A DNA stretch of 64,000 bases from Bacteroidales bacterium. GTDB taxonomy: Bacteria > Bacteroidota > Bacteroidia > Bacteroidales > Muribaculaceae. Position numbers and translations under genes: made by a program. Positions 26,797 to 34,900 of the stretch are shown in pieces. The stretch's first letter is position 1; the number at the start of each line of letters is the position of its first letter. The notes under the pieces are model-generated. The model saw nothing but the letters and a program-made list of their open reading frames with translations, had not been told where the DNA came from and ran no database searches. Where the stretch lies: the NCBI GenBank assembly GCA_003150235.1, contig QAMW01000001.1:8239-72238 (forward strand). The letters are read 5' to 3'.

Positions 26797-26831
26797 TTGA
26801 TTGGCTGTTTGATATAAATAGTTTAAATTTG
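26797..26831 (+). promoter_or_regulatory. Promoter of the second structured leader and LRR gene
   Basis: ATTG at 26800-26803, 20 nt, then TAAATTTG at 26824-26831. Transcription would begin about 315 nt before the LRR start codon. Confidence 0.6.
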
Positions 26832-27099
26832 CAAAATCCGCCGGTAATGTCAAAGAGTTGACACCGGTGGTGGACATATTTTTAAGAAAGCGTTTCGTGC
26901 TTTATCCTTTCACGGAAAATTCGCCAAAATTTTTAAACAAAGAAAGGAGAGCGGTCTTGAACGCTCATGCGTGTTTATGCCCATCCCTCACGCAGGGATA
27001 TCGAGGATAGACATGGCGTGGGGTGGGCTGTTTATTTCTTTGTTGGGCGTTTGGCGATGCCTCCGTGAAGATAAACTGAACTATTGCCCTGCGCTTTTT
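26832..27099 (+). ncRNA. Candidate structured RNA, copy B (leader or small RNA of about 260 nt)
   Basis: The region between the GH31 gene and the LRR gene is highly paired, in the same order as copy A at 8217-8480. A first hairpin CCGCCGGT/ACCGGTGG (26838-26845 with 26863-26870) encloses TGTCAA/TTGACA. A short stem GAGCG/CGCTC (26949-26953 with 26962-26966) comes next. TGTTTAT/ATAGACA (26972-26978 with 27007-27013) encloses ATCCC/GGGAT. The outer stem GCGTGGGG/CCCTGCGC (27016-27023 with 27087-27094) holds GTTTATT/GATAAAC (27030-27036 with 27070-27076) and an apical GGGC/GCCT hairpin. TTTTT follows the outer stem. The distance from -7 box to end of outer stem is 263 nt, against 260 nt in copy A. 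Confidence 0.65.
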
Positions 27100-27151
27100 A
27101 TTTGCAATGGATTAAACACCGTTTCGGGGGTATTGACGGTAAAATGTGACC

Positions 27152-30100
27152 ATGAGAAAAGGTTTATTTAGTGCTACTTTTTTGTTTATGACAGTCACCG
27201 GTTTTGCTCAGAACGGAGTCGTGACTGTGGATGTGGAAACCCCGGGTACTTTGTCAGAACGAGTCCTGGAGCTTGATGTGACGCGTATAAAGTCGTTAAC
27301 AGTGACCGGAAACCTTAACGGTAGTGATATCGCTTATCTTAATAGCAGTACGGGTAAAATGTCGGGAGTGGAAACGCTTGACATTTCAAATATAAAACTT
27401 GTCCCCGGTGATGAGCCGTACGCTACGGTGGTAATTGCCCGCTCGGATATAGGTATGGGTAAAACCACGGCGATATTTTATATAGGGGATGTTTATTCAG
27501 AAACGAGTGATAGTCAGAATACGGGATTGGGAGGAGTCAATATTACCAAATATATTCATACAAATGACCTTTCCGGCGCGTTTGCCTATTCAAAGTCGAG
27601 CGACTCATCGTGCTCTATAAAAGAAGTGATACTGCCACGTTCTCTTCCGAGAATAGGTGACTATATGTTTAAGTCAAACACTTATATCGAGCGCATCGGG
27701 ATTCCATCTGGCGTGACGGAGATAGGGAAAGCTGCGTTTGAAGCTGCTTCATCCCTGACATCCGTCAATCTGCCCGCTGGTGTGAAGATTGTAGATGACT
27801 ATGCGTTTTCGCGTTCCGGGTTAGCACAGATAGACTTGCCTGAATCTTTGACGGTCATTGGTGCAGAGGCGTTCAGGGAAACGAAGCTTATCGGAGAACT
27901 CGATTTTTCAAATGTCGAGAGGCTCGGAATGTGGGCATTTTGGAATGTGAAAATCAGTGGTACGCTCAATCTTGGAAAACTCACCGAAATCCCCGATGGC
28001 GCTTTTACCGGTGGTGATTATGACAAGGTGATATTTTCTGACAATCTTGTAGCGATTGGAGAGGGTGCCTTTGCTAATTCCAAATTAACCGATGTGACAT
28101 TACCTGCGTCATTGACATCAATATGTGCCAGTTCATTCCAAGATACACCTTGGTATAGCTCGCTAAAAGGAGCTGATGACGGCATAATATATATCAACGA
28201 TATTGCTTTAGCTCCAACCCAAAATGTGAAAATCGTAGATGGGCTACTTGTCATAAAAGATGGAACACGCTCAATAGCAAGCGGTAATTGGAATATCAAT
28301 GACGGTAATACCAGTATAAGTACCTTGGTGACGCGGCTTGAACTACCGTCGACATTAGAGACTATAGGGGATGAGGTGTTTAGTGGCTTTGAAAAACTTG
28401 GCGATATCACACTTCCGGAGGGTCTCGCGTATATCGGTGACCGTGCATTCAACGGGTGTAAATCACTATGGTTTGAGAATCTACCTTCTTCGGTTTTGAA
28501 TATCGGCGAAGAAGCGTTCAATGGGTGCAAATCGTTGACCCAGATTGCTTTGAGCGAAAATGTGAAAAGCGTGGGAAACAATGCGTTTTATGGTTGTTCA
28601 GGAATATCATTGGTAAAAATATTCGCAAGTGATTTGCGTGGCTCGGGAATTCTTGGCTTTGGTAGCGAAGCCCTTGACCGCGTAGTAATAGGCGGAAAGG
28701 TACAATATTTGCCGGAAGAATCATTTTTTAATTCGACAAATTTGAGAAAAGTCGAATTTGAACCGCGAGACCCGGCAACTCCTCTGTTCATAGACGGTTA
28801 TTGCTTCTCTAATTGTGGAAAAGCTCAGTTTGTAAACTTTCCGGAACGAATCGACTCAATCGCTGACTATGCTTTTTCGGATTGTGCCGCTTTATCCGGA
28901 AGTATGATGTTGACTGATACGCGCCATATAGGATATCGGTCATTCATCGGTTGTTCGTCATTGACGGAAGTTGTACTGCCTGAATCGGTGGAGTATATCG
29001 GTGAAGAGGCATTCGGTCGATGTGGAAACTTGCAGAGAGTAGAGTATAATTGTATATCGGCGACAACCGGGACTGTGTTCCGGGAATGTGACATTCTTGC
29101 CGCAGTTAAAATTGGTAAAAATGTGGAAAAACTCGGAGATGGTCTGTTCAGCACCTTAAGCTCGTTGAATTCAGTTGAGTTTGAAGCCAATGGTATTGAA
29201 AATGATTCTGAAATTCCGTCTTCGTTTGAAATCGGTCAGCACTGTTTTTCTGCGTCAGGATTTAAAAAGATTGAATTGCCACGTAATACTACACTCATTG
29301 GAGATTATGCTTTTGCCGACGGAAAGTTTGCCGAAATCACTTTGCCCGCCATGATAAAGTATCTTGGGAAAGAGATGTTTAGTTCAAGCCGCGTAAAAAA
29401 TATTACTATATTGGCTGAAGAAGTTCCTGAAGCCGGAGGTAATCTTTGGTATAGCGACGTGGAAGCACAGTCAGTGGTTTTCCATGTCCCGGCACGACTG
29501 ATAAATGACTATCGCGATGCTGAAATATGGAAAAACTATCATTATGAACCGATTGAGAAACTTGTTGAAAAAATCGAGATTTCATCATCTTCGGTTACAC
29601 TTGAAGAAGGGTCGACACTGACTCTCTCAGTCACTGTGTCTCCTGCGGATGCAGACAATCAGGACGTCGCGTGGAAGTCTGATAATGAAGATGTCGTGAC
29701 GGTGGATAATAACGGTGTTGTGACGGCAGTTGCTCCCGGTACTGCAACGGTCACGGTATCGACACTTGACGGCAGTAACTTGTCGGCGACGTGTGAGATT
29801 CGTGTGGTTAAGCCGGTCGTACTTGTTGAGAGCATCACCCTCGATATCACAGATGCAACTCTTAATGTCGGCGATACGATGATGCTTACGGCAACGGTAT
29901 TGCCGGAGGATGCTGATAACCGCGAAGTGACATGGATTTCCGGAAATGAAGATGTCGTGACGGTGGATAATAACGGTGTGGTGACAGCAGTTGCTCCCGG
30001 TACGGCGACGGTCACGGTATCGACTCTTGACGGCAGCAACCTGTCGGCGACATGTAATATTACGGTTGAGTCTAAAACCGGAGGCGTGGATGCTGTAGGC

Positions 30101-30286
30101 GCGGAAAGTATCAATGTAATCGCACGTGATGGCGTGATAATTATCTCCGGCACATCGGAAGAAGCATTCATATACAGCATGACAGGCATGTTGATACGTC
30201 GCACAGATGAGCGCAGAATCGAAGGTCTGGTATCAGGATGCTATTTCGTGTTTGTCGGCGGTCAGTCGTTCAAGGTTGTGATATAA
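27152..30286 (+). CDS. Giant secreted BspA-type leucine-rich-repeat protein with two Big_2 domains
   Basis: A 1044-residue exported protein. I chose the ATG at 27152 (MRKGLFSATFLFMTVTGFAQ, a signal peptide) over a GTG two codons earlier. From about residue 145 to 800 it is a chain of BspA-type LRR_5 repeats with motifs such as IGDYMFKSNTYIERIGIPSG and IGEEAFNGCKSLTQIAL. Two Big_2 Ig-like domains follow (about 815-890 and 905-975) and share a run of 37 identical residues. The tail FIYSMTGMLIRR ... GLVSGCYFVFVGG resembles a type IX sorting end. BspA-like proteins bind host matrix proteins or other bacteria in several species. It is a single gene preceded by structured RNA B and closed by a strong terminator. 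Confidence 0.85.
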   Translation: MRKGLFSATFLFMTVTGFAQNGVVTVDVETPGTLSERVLELDVTRIKSLTVTGNLNGSDIAYLNSSTGKMSGVETLDISNIKLVPGDEPYATVVIARSDIGMGKTTAIFYIGDVYSETSDSQNTGLGGVNITKYIHTNDLSGAFAYSKSSDSSCSIKEVILPRSLPRIGDYMFKSNTYIERIGIPSGVTEIGKAAFEAASSLTSVNLPAGVKIVDDYAFSRSGLAQIDLPESLTVIGAEAFRETKLIGELDFSNVERLGMWAFWNVKISGTLNLGKLTEIPDGAFTGGDYDKVIFSDNLVAIGEGAFANSKLTDVTLPASLTSICASSFQDTPWYSSLKGADDGIIYINDIALAPTQNVKIVDGLLVIKDGTRSIASGNWNINDGNTSISTLVTRLELPSTLETIGDEVFSGFEKLGDITLPEGLAYIGDRAFNGCKSLWFENLPSSVLNIGEEAFNGCKSLTQIALSENVKSVGNNAFYGCSGISLVKIFASDLRGSGILGFGSEALDRVVIGGKVQYLPEESFFNSTNLRKVEFEPRDPATPLFIDGYCFSNCGKAQFVNFPERIDSIADYAFSDCAALSGSMMLTDTRHIGYRSFIGCSSLTEVVLPESVEYIGEEAFGRCGNLQRVEYNCISATTGTVFRECDILAAVKIGKNVEKLGDGLFSTLSSLNSVEFEANGIENDSEIPSSFEIGQHCFSASGFKKIELPRNTTLIGDYAFADGKFAEITLPAMIKYLGKEMFSSSRVKNITILAEEVPEAGGNLWYSDVEAQSVVFHVPARLINDYRDAEIWKNYHYEPIEKLVEKIEISSSSVTLEEGSTLTLSVTVSPADADNQDVAWKSDNEDVVTVDNNGVVTAVAPGTATVTVSTLDGSNLSATCEIRVVKPVVLVESITLDITDATLNVGDTMMLTATVLPEDADNREVTWISGNEDVVTVDNNGVVTAVAPGTATVTVSTLDGSNLSATCNITVESKTGGVDAVGAESINVIARDGVIIISGTSEEAFIYSMTGMLIRRTDERRIEGLVSGCYFVFVGGQSFKVVI
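29683..30055 (+). repeat. Near-identical 112-bp direct repeat inside the LRR gene
   Basis: Copy 1 is 29683-29794 and copy 2 is 29944-30055. They encode the same 37-residue half of the Big_2 domain, beginning NEDVVTVDNNGVV, and differ only at scattered bases, indicating recent duplication or gene conversion. Confidence 0.85.
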
Positions 30287-30309
30287 ACTCAAGACGCTAC
30301 GTAAAAGAT

Positions 30310-30348
30310 GGGGTTGTGTCAGAATCTTGATACAACCCCTTTGTATTT
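30310..30348 (+). terminator. Intrinsic terminator after the LRR gene
   Basis: GGGGTTGTGTC pairs with GATACAACCCC, followed by TTTGTATTT. It reaches the menE stop codon on the other strand. Confidence 0.85.
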
Positions 30349-31330
30349 AAAGGATTATGCGCTTGATTTTGCCGCTGTCGGTGCGCGCGAAGCGGGGGAC
30401 TGTGATGATTTGTTTCGGTACGCTGTAGCGGTCGAGTTTCTGATGTAGAAGTGACATGAGCCTCTCTTTGTCAACCGACATTGACTCGATGTATAGCACC
30501 CCCTCTTCTCCCCAGCGTTCGCTTTTGCGCCCGATGATATAGAACGGCGCGTCAATGATGGCGCTGAGCTGTCGCTCGATTTCTTCGGGATGCAGTTTGA
30601 TGCCCCCGGAGTTAATCACATTGTCATATCGCCCTATCCAGCGGAAATGATGCTCATCGATGAGGTCGATGCTGTCATTGGTGACCAACCGGCGGAAAGA
30701 AAACTCCGGAGCGTCAATCACGAGACATCCCCGGTTGTCGGCCGACGCACTTATCCCCGGGAGCATGGTGTAAATGCCGTCGCCGGAAGTGATGTCGCGC
30801 AACGCCACATGGCTGCAGGTCTCGGTCATCCCGTAGGAAGCCCACGCTTTTATGCCGGCACGTGATATTTTTGACTCCTCCTCGCCGGAGAGCGGGGCGC
30901 CACCGATGAGCATGTTTTTAATATTGCCGATATACGGGCTTGACAGCAATCCGTCAAGTTGTGCCGGCACTATCGGCACAAGGTCGAGTATGCCGTAATC
31001 AATTTTCGCCGGATATGACGACGGGCGTTCTACAAATAGCCGAGCGCCGCTTATGAGCGCCCTTACAATCATCATTTTGCCCGCTATATATGACGGGGAG
31101 AGGGGCAGAAGCATACTCGACCCCGAGTCTATGCCGAAAAACCGGCAGGTTGCGGTTGCCGATTTTTTCATGTCATCCTTGAGAAGCCGGATTTCTTTGG
31201 GCTTTCCTGTCGAGCCTGAAGTGTGTGCCGTGACATAAGGTTGTGGCGAGCACCACTCTTTCAGGAACTCATCGGCGAGTCCTTCCGGGTCATGTATCAG
31301 CTGCGCCATCGGAGTTGCGGTAATATCCAT
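30347..31330 (-). CDS. menE: O-succinylbenzoate-CoA ligase (AMP-binding)
   Basis: MenE activates o-succinylbenzoate with CoA and ATP in menaquinone synthesis. This 327-residue form is short, as in other Bacteroidales, lacking most of the N-terminal lobe. The AMP-binding P-loop is TAHTSGSTGKPKEIRL, the adenine motif is ASYGMTETCSHVAL, and the hinge region is WIGRYDNVINSGGIKLHPEE. The first ATG overlaps menC by 34 nt; a second at 31309 would overlap by 13 nt, and either would allow coupled translation. It is last in the menB-menC-menE run. Confidence 0.85.
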   Translation of the reverse strand: MDITATPMAQLIHDPEGLADEFLKEWCSPQPYVTAHTSGSTGKPKEIRLLKDDMKKSATATCRFFGIDSGSSMLLPLSPSYIAGKMMIVRALISGARLFVERPSSYPAKIDYGILDLVPIVPAQLDGLLSSPYIGNIKNMLIGGAPLSGEEESKISRAGIKAWASYGMTETCSHVALRDITSGDGIYTMLPGISASADNRGCLVIDAPEFSFRRLVTNDSIDLIDEHHFRWIGRYDNVINSGGIKLHPEEIERQLSAIIDAPFYIIGRKSERWGEEGVLYIESMSVDKERLMSLLHQKLDRYSVPKQIITVPRFARTDSGKIKRIIL

Positions 31331-32352
31331 TTCCCTTCAGGGTTATAGCGTAACACGTCGCGCACTTGCATGAGCGGTGAGTGTATGTTGTTGGTATACA
31401 GTTTTCCTGTGCCGAGACCTTGCGGCATAGTCGTGTCTTTGGTCGACACCCATTGGGCTATCGCGTTGAGTCCTATGTCGGATTCAAGCGCTGACGTAGC
31501 CCACCAGCCGATATCGTGTTTCCGGGCAACGTCAATCCATTCGTCAGCCGATCTGAATCCGCCGCATAGCGATGGTTTCAGTATGATATACTGCGGGCGT
31601 ATCGAGGCAAGCAACTCTTCTTTTCTCCGGTGGTCCATGCAGCCGATGAGCTCTTCATCGAGTGCCACCGGTATCGGGCTTTCCCGGCATATACGCGCCA
31701 TTTCCTCCCACTGTTGCTGTCGGATAGGCTGCTCTATGGAGTGGATGGCATATTGTGACAGCTTTTCAAGGCGTGACATGGCGTTTGCAGGCGTGAAAGC
31801 CCCGTTTGCATCGAGACGAAGTTCCAGCATGTCAGGCGTGAAGCGATTACGGATATAGCTGAGAAGGCGCAGCTCCTCATCAAAATCTATACCGCCGATT
31901 TTGAGCTTCACGCAACGGAATCCGTCGTGTAGTTTCTCGTCGATGCGCGACAGCATTTCTTCGGCGCTCCCCATCCATATCAGCCCGTTTATGGCGATTT
32001 CGCTTCTGCCTTCGCTCCAGATGGAAGGGTAGGGATGAAACGGGTCGCCGCTTACAATTCCGGCAATCGCTGTCTCCACTCCGAATCGGAGCGAGGTCAA
32101 GGGTGGCACGTCAATTTCATCTATTGACGTGGCTTTGGAGATATGCCGGCATGTCTCTTTAAGGATATCCTCGTAATCGGGGCGGTCGTCATCGCCCAGT
32201 CCGCGGAAAAGCGCACATTCGCCTATGCCGAATCTTTCCTCGGCATCATCCCATACACGTATATAATATGTGTGACGCTCGGTGAGAGTGTCGCGCGACG
32301 TAACCGCCTTGTTTTTGAAAAGCAAGGTGTAAGGGGCATATTCTGCTCTCAT
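31297..32352 (-). CDS. menC: O-succinylbenzoate synthase
   Basis: MenC is an enolase-superfamily dehydratase giving o-succinylbenzoate for menaquinone. The 351-residue protein has the capping domain at the start (to about 110) and the barrel after it. Catalytic Lys is in CVKLKIGG. Metal ligands lie in LELRLDANGAF (Asp), SIEQPIRQQQW (Glu) and PVALDEELIG (Asp/Glu). The second catalytic Lys is in QYIILKPSLCGGF. It starts 2 nt after the menB stop and overlaps menE. Confidence 0.9.
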   Translation of the reverse strand: MRAEYAPYTLLFKNKAVTSRDTLTERHTYYIRVWDDAEERFGIGECALFRGLGDDDRPDYEDILKETCRHISKATSIDEIDVPPLTSLRFGVETAIAGIVSGDPFHPYPSIWSEGRSEIAINGLIWMGSAEEMLSRIDEKLHDGFRCVKLKIGGIDFDEELRLLSYIRNRFTPDMLELRLDANGAFTPANAMSRLEKLSQYAIHSIEQPIRQQQWEEMARICRESPIPVALDEELIGCMDHRRKEELLASIRPQYIILKPSLCGGFRSADEWIDVARKHDIGWWATSALESDIGLNAIAQWVSTKDTTMPQGLGTGKLYTNNIHSPLMQVRDVLRYNPEGKWILPQLRWRS

Positions 32353-32354
32353 TA

Positions 32355-33173
32355 TCAGCCCGGGAACTTGGGGAATTGCGAGAAATCGGGATCGCGTTTT
32401 TCGAGGAATGCGTTTTTGCCTTCCTGCGCTTCTGCCATGAGGTAATACATCAGAGTAGCGTCACCGGCAAATTCCATCATGCCGCGTTGCCCGTCAAGCT
32501 CGGCATTCATCGCGCGCTTGATCATCCTTATTGCCATCGGACTGCGCTTTAGTATCGTCTCACACCATTCCACGGTCTCGTCCTCAAGACGCTCAAGAGG
32601 CACCACTTTGTTTACCATTCCCATTTCTTCGGCTTCTTTAGCCGTATATTGACGGCAGAGAAACCATATTTCGCGGGCTTTCTTCTGACCGACACATCGC
32701 GCGAGATAGGAAGACCCGAATCCGGCATCAAAGCTTCCCACCTTGGGACCGGTCTGTCCGAAACGCGCGTTTTCGGAAGCTATGGTAAGGTCGCACACTA
32801 CCTGCAGCACATTCCCGCCGCCTATGGCGTAACCGTTGACCATCGCTATGACAGGTTTGGGGATGGAACGTATCGCCTTGTGCAGGTCAAGTACATTAAG
32901 ACGCGGCACACCGTTTTCATCGATATAGCCCCCTATGCCTTTCACTTTCTGGTCGCCGCCCGAGCAGAATGCCTTGTCGCCTGTACCCGTAAGCACTACC
33001 ACTCCTATATCGGCTCTTTCACGGCAGATTGCCATCGCGTCAAGCATCTCGAAATTGGTCTGCGGGCGGAATGCGTTATATACCTGCGGACGGTTGATTG
33101 TGATTTTCGCTATACCTCCATACTGTTGAAACAGTATGTCTTCATATTCTTTTATCGTTTTCCAATCTCTCAT
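32355..33173 (-). CDS. menB: 1,4-dihydroxy-2-naphthoyl-CoA synthase
   Basis: MenB closes the naphthoate ring of menaquinone by a Dieckmann-type reaction. I chose the ATG at 33173 (MRDWKTIKEYEDILFQQYGG, 272 residues), which is the family start; the open frame runs 58 codons further into an AT-rich promoter region. Crotonase-fold motifs are TGTGDKAFCSGGDQ (oxyanion hole), AIGGGNVLQVVCDLTIASE and GPKVGSFDAGFGSSYLAR. It leads the menB-menC-menE run. menF, menD and menH are not next to it. Confidence 0.92.
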   Translation of the reverse strand: MRDWKTIKEYEDILFQQYGGIAKITINRPQVYNAFRPQTNFEMLDAMAICRERADIGVVVLTGTGDKAFCSGGDQKVKGIGGYIDENGVPRLNVLDLHKAIRSIPKPVIAMVNGYAIGGGNVLQVVCDLTIASENARFGQTGPKVGSFDAGFGSSYLARCVGQKKAREIWFLCRQYTAKEAEEMGMVNKVVPLERLEDETVEWCETILKRSPMAIRMIKRAMNAELDGQRGMMEFAGDATLMYYLMAEAQEGKNAFLEKRDPDFSQFPKFPG

Positions 33174-33189
33174 AATACATATTTTTATG

Positions 33190-33197
33190 CAAATATA
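33190..33197 (-). promoter_or_regulatory. Putative -7 element for menB-menC-menE
   Basis: The minus strand reads TATATTTG 16 nt before the menB ATG. The 335-bp gap between menB and the sigma gene holds this box, the plus-strand promoter at 33399-33428 and otherwise featureless AT-rich DNA. Confidence 0.5.
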
Positions 33198-33398
33198 GTT
33201 ACAATAAATCTCTCTTTGTCGTGAACAATGGCATTTTTGGCTGAAAAAAGGCTGTATTTTAGCTTTGTAACAAGTATTGTAATGAGATGTAATAAATATG
33301 TAATCTGGTTTGTTGCGATTAATATGCTGTAAATTAGATAAATGCAAATTAACGAGAGTTAAATATTTGATTTTAATGAAAATAATTACAAAAATCTA

Positions 33399-33428
33399 TT
33401 GCAGTTTTAAAATATATTACTACATTTG
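33399..33428 (+). promoter_or_regulatory. Promoter of the ECF-type sigma factor gene
   Basis: TTG at 33399-33401, 19 nt, then TACATTTG at 33421-33428. The leader is about 75 nt. Confidence 0.6.
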
Positions 33429-33508
33429 CTGTGTAATCAATTTGTAACACGTTTGTGAATTGATTGCAATAATAAAACGGCAACTATTTACATTTAAAAT
33501 TATCTATT

Positions 33509-34012
33509 ATGGGTTCTTCTAATTTTCAAACCAAACTTTTAGGATTGCAAAGCAATCTTCTTAACTTCGCGTATCTTCTTACATCCAATCGCGACGACGC
33601 TTACGACTTGCTCCAGGACACAACTCTCAAGGCTCTTGACAATGAAGACAAATATGTCGACAATGTGAATTTCAAGGGCTGGGTGTTTACAATAATGCGC
33701 AACATCTTTATCAACAATTACCGTAAGGTGGTGCGTTCAGCCACTATCATCGACCAGACTGAGGATCTCTATCATCTGAATCTCCCGCAGGATTCCGGTT
33801 TCGAGACCCCCGAGGGATCTGTGGCAGCAAAAGAAATCACTGCGGCTATAAACTCATTCAGCGATGACTATCGTATCCCCTTCTCAATGCACGTTGCAGG
33901 ATACAAGTATAATGAGATAGCTGAGAAAATGAACCTTCCTCTTGGCACTGTTAAGAGCCGTATCTTCTTCGCCCGTCAGCGCCTACAGCAGACTCTCAAG
34001 GATTATCGTTAA
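33509..34012 (+). CDS. RNA polymerase sigma factor, ECF-type
   Basis: A 167-residue alternative sigma factor with only regions 2 and 4. Region 2 includes LLNFAYLLTSNRDDAYDLLQ then NFKGWVFTIMRNIFINNYRK. Region 4 holds the helix-turn-helix YKYNEIAEKMNLPLGTVKSR followed by IFFARQRLQQTLKDYR. No membrane-bound anti-sigma gene lies on either side, unlike most ECF factors. It has its own promoter and terminator, so it is a single-gene unit. Its targets and signal are unknown. Confidence 0.9.
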   Translation: MGSSNFQTKLLGLQSNLLNFAYLLTSNRDDAYDLLQDTTLKALDNEDKYVDNVNFKGWVFTIMRNIFINNYRKVVRSATIIDQTEDLYHLNLPQDSGFETPEGSVAAKEITAAINSFSDDYRIPFSMHVAGYKYNEIAEKMNLPLGTVKSRIFFARQRLQQTLKDYR

Positions 34013-34057
34013 CCGGCGGAGTCCTACCGATTAACCCGAATAGATTAAATTCTTAAA

Positions 34058-34092
34058 GGGGATGTATCGCAATCTTGATACATCCTCTTTTT
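34058..34092 (+). terminator. Intrinsic terminator after the ECF-type sigma gene
   Basis: GGGGATGTATC pairs with GATACATCCTC and is followed by TTTTTATATT. Confidence 0.85.
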
Positions 34093-34121
34093 ATATTGTC
34101 TCTTTTAGGCAAGAGACTCGC

Positions 34122-34163
34122 AAAAAAAAGCGGCGGAGCCATGTCACACGACATAACTCCGCC
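34122..34163 (-). terminator. Intrinsic terminator after rplT
   Basis: On the minus strand GGCGGAG...CTCCGCC with an inner ATGTC/GACAT stem is followed by eight T. Confidence 0.85.
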
Positions 34164-34185
34164 TGTAATATTTATGAGAACCAAT

Positions 34186-34536
34186 TTATGCGTTCTTTAC
34201 CTTCTCAACGACTGCCTTGAAAGCGGCGGGGTTGTTGAGGGCGAGGTCGGCAAGCACCTTGCGGTTGATCTCTATGCCTGACTTATGGATAAGGCCCATA
34301 AGCTTGGAGTAAGAGAGGTTTTCCTCGCGGGCTGCAGCGTTGATACGCTGAATCCACAATGCGCGGAAATTGTGCTTTTTATCTTTGCGGTCACGGTAAG
34401 CGTAGGTAAGACCTTTTTCCCAAGTGTTTTTGGCAACGGTCCACACATTCTTACGGGCACCATAGTAACCACGGGTGAGTTTTAAGATTTTCTTTCGGCG
34501 TGCTCTTGAAGCAACATGATTTACTGATCTTGGCAT
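34186..34536 (-). CDS. rplT: Large ribosomal subunit protein bL20
   Basis: bL20 binds 23S rRNA early in 50S assembly. The 116-residue protein starts MPRSVNHVASRARRKKILKL, and has the central KLMGLIHKSGIEINRKVLAD motif. It is the last gene of thrS-infC-rpmI-rplT, 110 nt after rpmI, and closed by a strong terminator. In other bacteria L20 can repress this operon by binding the leader; no copy of the known leader structure was identified here. Confidence 0.97.
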   Translation of the reverse strand: MPRSVNHVASRARRKKILKLTRGYYGARKNVWTVAKNTWEKGLTYAYRDRKDKKHNFRALWIQRINAAAREENLSYSKLMGLIHKSGIEINRKVLADLALNNPAAFKAVVEKVKNA

Positions 34537-34646
34537 TTTAGTAATGATTTTTGAATGTCAGCGGCTTGTCTTGCTCTTTATTGCTGTGCATTCGGTTAAT
34601 AAAAAGATTATAAAATCACGAATTAAAAAACAGTGAAACCTTTACG

Positions 34647-34841
34647 TTACAGTGCAAGCAGATCTCTTACTTCGCGTTCGTCAACCTTGGCTACTGTGCC
34701 GAAGTGAGTGAGGTTTCTCTTTTGCTTCTTGGTCTTCTTTGTCAAGATGTGACTTTTAAAGGCATGTTTTCTTTTGATTTTTCCTGATCCGGTAAGGGCG
34801 AACCTCTTTTTGGCACCGGAATTAGTCTTTACCTTTGGCAT
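34647..34841 (-). CDS. rpmI: Large ribosomal subunit protein bL35
   Basis: bL35 is a small basic 50S protein; here it has 64 residues, with the typical MPKVKTNSGAKKRFALTGSG start and the AFKSHILTKKTKKQKRNL core. It lies 59 nt after infC and 110 nt before rplT in the conserved operon. Confidence 0.97.
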   Translation of the reverse strand: MPKVKTNSGAKKRFALTGSGKIKRKHAFKSHILTKKTKKQKRNLTHFGTVAKVDEREVRDLLAL

Positions 34842-34900
34842 TGTTTTAATTTTTAATTAATTCGAGTTATATAATTACCTGACCGGCAAGCCGGTCAATA

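Noticed and set aside
26971..27171. 66-codon plus-strand open frame over RNA element B
   Set aside because: It overlaps the paired stems and the LRR start; composition fits structured RNA rather than coding sequence.
34037..34186. A third copy of the structured RNA downstream of rplT, the position reported for Bacteroidales-1 RNA
   Set aside because: Only two intrinsic terminators and a short GTCTCTT/AAGAGAC hairpin are seen in this gap.
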